The position numbers were made by a program, and so were the translations under genes. From positions 62,001 through 126,000 of the forward strand of contig CAWKBS010000002.1 in assembly GCA_963847985.1 (NCBI GenBank): a DNA stretch of 64,000 nucleotides. The letters are read 5' to 3'. Positions 61,507-64,000 of this stretch are shown piece by piece; within the stretch, counting starts at the first letter, position 1; each line of letters opens with the position of its first letter. The DNA comes from JAIBJN01 sp963847985 (GTDB taxonomy: Bacteria > Actinomycetota > Thermoleophilia > Gaiellales > Gaiellaceae). The notes below the pieces were generated by a model. The model did not search any database. It was not told the DNA's origin and saw only the letters and a list, made by a program, of their open reading frames with translations.

Positions 61507-61551
61507 GCGGTGGGTGCCGACCCCGGGTACGCCGGTGGTATCCTGCTGTCC

Positions 61552-61806
61552 ATGCCCTTCGGAATCGGCATCTGGGAGCTCGTGATCCTGATGGTCGTCC
61601 TGCTTCTCGTCTTCGGGGCGAAGCGGCTCCCCGAGATGGGACGCTCGATGGGCCACGGGATGCGTGAGTTCAAGGACGCGGTCACGGGCAGGGACGAGCC
61701 TGAGAAGACCGAGCTGACGCCGCCGCCGGCACCCGAGAGCGACGCTCACCCGGCGCACCCGCCGACCGAGCCAGAGCGCGTCGAGACCGAGCGCGTCTCC
61801 AACTAA
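61552..61806 (+). CDS. tatA: twin-arginine translocase subunit TatA
   Basis: An 84-residue pore-forming Tat subunit: a short N-terminus, one membrane helix (about 6-22), F-G-A-K-R-L-P-E-M-G-R-S-M-G amphipathic helix, and an acidic Pro-rich tail. TATCCT at 61539-61544 is a possible -10 box only 7 bases before the ATG, and no ribosome site is present, so the mRNA may be leaderless. TatC follows after 6 bp. Confidence 0.94.
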   Translation: MPFGIGIWELVILMVVLLLVFGAKRLPEMGRSMGHGMREFKDAVTGRDEPEKTELTPPPAPESDAHPAHPPTEPERVETERVSN

Positions 61807-61812
61807 GGCGTC

Positions 61813-62595
61813 ATGGCCCGTATACCGCGTCGCCTCGAGCACGGCGATCGCGTCACGCTCGTCGAGCATCTTGACGAGCTACGCTCCCGCCTGATCATCG
61901 CCCTCGCGGCGATCGGCGTCGGCTTCATCGTCGCGTTCATCTTCCAGGACGAGATCCTGACGTGGCTCGAGGCGCCGCTGCCCGACGGCCACACGCTGAC
62001 CACATTCGGCGTCACGGAGCCGTTCTTCACCTCGATCAAGGTGAGCTTCTACGCCGGCTTCGCGCTCGCGCTCCCGGTCGTCCTCTGGCAGGTCTGGAGC
62101 TTCCTCGCGCCGGCGTTCCAGGAGCACTCGCAGCGGATCGTGGCCGTCTTCGTCGGGATCGCCACCGGGCTCTTCGCGGCCGGGCTCGCCTTCGCCTACT
62201 GGATCGTCCTCCCGCGCGCGCTCACCTTCCTCACGAACTACAACGACGAGTTCTTCGACATCGAGATCCGGGCGAACTACTACTTCTCGTTCGTCACCCT
62301 CGGCCTGATCGGCTTCGCGCTCGTCTTTCAGCTGCCGATCTTCGTGCTCGCGCTCGTCCGCCTGGGCGTGCTCACCTCGCAGAACCTCCGCAACAACCGC
62401 CGGATCGGCTACGTCAGCGTCCTCGTCGTCGCGATCATCCTGCCGACGGTCGACCCGGTCTCGCTCGCCTTCGAGGTCGTACCGCTGCTGCTCCTCTTCG
62501 AGGCCTCCATCTGGGCCTCCGTCCTGCTCGAGAAACGCTGGGCCGCGCAGATCGAGGCCCGCCGCGAGGCGTACGCGGCCGGCTCCGACACCTAG
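61813..62595 (+). CDS. tatC: twin-arginine translocase subunit TatC
   Basis: A 260-residue six-span receptor for twin-arginine signal peptides. It has L-V-E-H-L-D-E-L-R-S-R-L-I at the N-terminus, F-T-S-I-K-V-S-F-Y-A-G and F-L-A-P-A-F-Q-E, and F-Q-L-P-I-F later, all typical. It pairs with tatA. No tatB is seen here, in line with two-component Tat systems. The next gene starts 3 bp downstream. Confidence 0.95.
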   Translation: MARIPRRLEHGDRVTLVEHLDELRSRLIIALAAIGVGFIVAFIFQDEILTWLEAPLPDGHTLTTFGVTEPFFTSIKVSFYAGFALALPVVLWQVWSFLAPAFQEHSQRIVAVFVGIATGLFAAGLAFAYWIVLPRALTFLTNYNDEFFDIEIRANYYFSFVTLGLIGFALVFQLPIFVLALVRLGVLTSQNLRNNRRIGYVSVLVVAIILPTVDPVSLAFEVVPLLLLFEASIWASVLLEKRWAAQIEARREAYAAGSDT

Positions 62596-62597
62596 CC

Positions 62598-63908
62598 GTG
62601 CCGCAGGTCGTCTACGCGGCCGACTGGGTCGTCCCGGTCGAGGGAGAGCCCGTGCGTGACGGCGGCGTGGCGGTCGAGGACGGCCGCATCGTCGCGGTCG
62701 GGCCCGCCTCGGAGCTCGAGGGCGAGCTTCGCTCCTTCCCGGACGCCGTCGTCGTCCCGGCCTTCGTCAACGCGCACACCCACCTCGAGTACGCGGTCTA
62801 CGCCGGCTTCGGCGACGGCTTCGCGTTCCCGCCGTGGATCGACCTCCACGTCACGCGCAAACGGCGGCTGCTCGAGGGCGATGCGGTCGCGATCGCGCGG
62901 CTCGGAGCGGCGGAGTGCCTCCGCTCGGGGATCGCGACGATCGGCGACGCGAGCTTCACGGGGGCGGCGGCGGCGGCGTGCGCGGACGTCGGGCTCTCCG
63001 GCATCGTCTACCTGGAGGTCTTCGGCGCCGACCCCGACGCGGCGCTCGCGCACTTCGCCGAGCTGCGCGACTCGGTCGCGGGCTCGCTCTCGGAGCGCCT
63101 GACCCTCGGGGTCTCACCGCACGCGCCGTACACGACGTCGGCCGCCGTCTACGAGGCGTGCGCGAGCCTGGACCTGCCCGTCATGACCCATCTCGCCGAG
63201 AGCGAAGCCGAGCAGGAGTGGGTGCTCCACGGCACCGGGACGATGACCGCGGCGGCGGAGCTCCTCGTCGAGCCGGCCGGCGAGACCGGCATCCGGATGC
63301 TCGCCGAGCGCGACCTCCTCGGGCCCGGTCTCGTCGCCGCCCACTGCGTGCACGCGAGCGCCGAGGAGATCGGGCTTCTGGCACAGCGCGACGCGGCCAT
63401 CGCGCACTGCCCCCGCTCGAATGCGATCCTCGGCTGCGGCGCCGCCCCGCTCGCAACGTTCCTGGCCGCAGGCGGTCGCGTCGGCCTCGGCACCGACAGC
63501 CCCGCGTCCACGCCCTCGTTCGACATGTTCGAGGAGATGCGAACGGCCGTCTACACCGCACGCGCGCGCGAGCTGCGACCCGACGCCCTCTCGGCGAACG
63601 CAGCGCTGGAACTCGCTACTCTTGGCGCAGCGAACGCGCTCGGGCTCGGCGACGAGACGGGCTCGCTCGCCGCCGGAAAGCGCGCCGACCTCGCGGTCGT
63701 CTCGCTCGCCGGCTCACCGTTCCTCCCCTGGGAGGAGCCAACGACCGCCGTGGTCTTCGGCGGCTCGCCAGACAGGGTGCTCCTGACCCTCGTCGCCGGC
63801 GAGACTCGGTACGAGGAAGGAGGATTCGCATGGCACGAAGTTCGACGCAGCGCAAGCGCAGCTCGCGCCCGCCTGCTCAGCAACGTGCCTCCCAGGCCGA
63901 AGACCTGA
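62598..63908 (+). CDS. metal-dependent amidohydrolase (deaminase-like)
   Basis: A 436-residue enzyme of the MtaD/SsnA/chlorohydrolase group. It has the metal-binding N-A-H-T-H-L-E-Y, V-M-T-H-L-A-E-S, A-A-H-C-V-H and G-T-D-S-P-A-S. It could deaminate an adenosine-like compound. Aminodeoxyfutalosine deaminase of the futalosine menaquinone route is one possibility, but no other mqn gene is in view. GTG 62598 is used. Its last 79 bp overlap the start of the following gene. Confidence 0.85.
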   Translation: MPQVVYAADWVVPVEGEPVRDGGVAVEDGRIVAVGPASELEGELRSFPDAVVVPAFVNAHTHLEYAVYAGFGDGFAFPPWIDLHVTRKRRLLEGDAVAIARLGAAECLRSGIATIGDASFTGAAAAACADVGLSGIVYLEVFGADPDAALAHFAELRDSVAGSLSERLTLGVSPHAPYTTSAAVYEACASLDLPVMTHLAESEAEQEWVLHGTGTMTAAAELLVEPAGETGIRMLAERDLLGPGLVAAHCVHASAEEIGLLAQRDAAIAHCPRSNAILGCGAAPLATFLAAGGRVGLGTDSPASTPSFDMFEEMRTAVYTARARELRPDALSANAALELATLGAANALGLGDETGSLAAGKRADLAVVSLAGSPFLPWEEPTTAVVFGGSPDRVLLTLVAGETRYEEGGFAWHEVRRSASAARARLLSNVPPRPKT

Positions 63909-64000
63909 TGTTCTTCCCGAAGCTGCGGCGTCGGGCGAAGTGGGTCTTCCTCTTCCTCGCCATCGCTTTCGGGGCGAGCTTCGTCTTCTTCGGGGTGGGC
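63830..64000 (+). CDS. partial membrane protein, cut by the window end
   Basis: The first 57 codons of a gene with an excellent ribosome site AAGGAGGATTCGC before ATG 63830. The N-terminus is very basic (R-S-S-T-Q-R-K-R-S-S-R-P-P), followed by a membrane helix (about 39-57). It may be an anchored periplasmic protein. The 79-bp overlap with the amidohydrolase gene is longer than usual. Confidence 0.6.
   Translation, partial: MARSSTQRKRSSRPPAQQRASQAEDLMFFPKLRRRAKWVFLFLAIAFGASFVFFGVG

Overview
The window is chromosomal DNA of very high GC content, densely coding on both strands, with many short stop/start overlaps (ATGA, GTGA, TAGTG) and frequent GTG/TTG starts. The gene set points to an actinobacterium: an OpcA protein beside G6PDH, a bifunctional Dcd/Dut-type dCTP deaminase, a PdtaS/PdtaR pair, and an FhaA-FhaB-PstP-FtsW-PBP-PknB division cluster. 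The general look (short SucA-type 2-oxoglutarate dehydrogenase, caa3-type oxidase, SufCBDSU) fits a deep-branching class such as Thermoleophilia. That placement is inference, as no rRNA gene is present. No insertion sequence, prophage, CRISPR array, tRNA or rRNA was seen.

Layout. 0.1-5.5 kb: an APC-type permease divergent from a giant BTAD/cyclase/AAA/TPR regulator. 5.5-9.4 kb: 2-oxoglutarate dehydrogenase E1 and two poorly characterised genes. 9.7-14.8 kb: a respiratory operon (ctaC with fused cytochrome c, ctaD, ctaB, a 38-residue membrane protein) followed by an amidase. 14.8-23.0 kb (minus): a pentose-phosphate operon tkt-tal-pgi-gnd-zwf-opcA-pgl, in which pgi carries a frameshift. 23-32.3 kb: an ABC-F ATPase, a small HExxH protein, the PdtaR/PdtaS pair and a second set of sensor and response regulator genes. 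32.4-35.6 kb: two divergent glutamine synthetase genes, each with a hairpin-rich leader. 35.7-38.4 kb: HNH, GNAT, DUF4446 and a membrane-anchored secreted protein. 38.4-50 kb: signalling and cell-wall cluster (three Ser/Thr kinases, two FHA proteins, PP2C, FtsW/RodA, class B PBP, Ddl). 50-55 kb: gabT, dcd, an SDR, VOC and methyltransferase genes. 54.9-61.4 kb (minus): a sufCB-VOC-sufD-methyltransferase-sufS-sufU-Rieske operon. 61.5-64 kb: tatA, tatC, an amidohydrolase and a partial membrane protein.

The most unusual content is in the intergenic DNA. Three long hairpin elements (31.1, 42.6 and 52.8 kb; a remnant at 5.5 kb) share a conserved internal motif around a small stem with compensatory base changes, but their outer arms are specific to each locus. 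A hairpin of similar size without that motif fills the sufS-sufU gap at 55.7 kb. At 42.6 and 55.7 kb the arms run from the stop codon of one gene to the Shine-Dalgarno region of the next. Other non-coding signals are a 21-bp perfect palindrome present at two distant gene ends, attenuator-like glnA leaders, a possible pseudoknotted RNA at 53.4 kb, and three genes (pgl, ftsW, ddl) that seem to begin at near-cognate codons.
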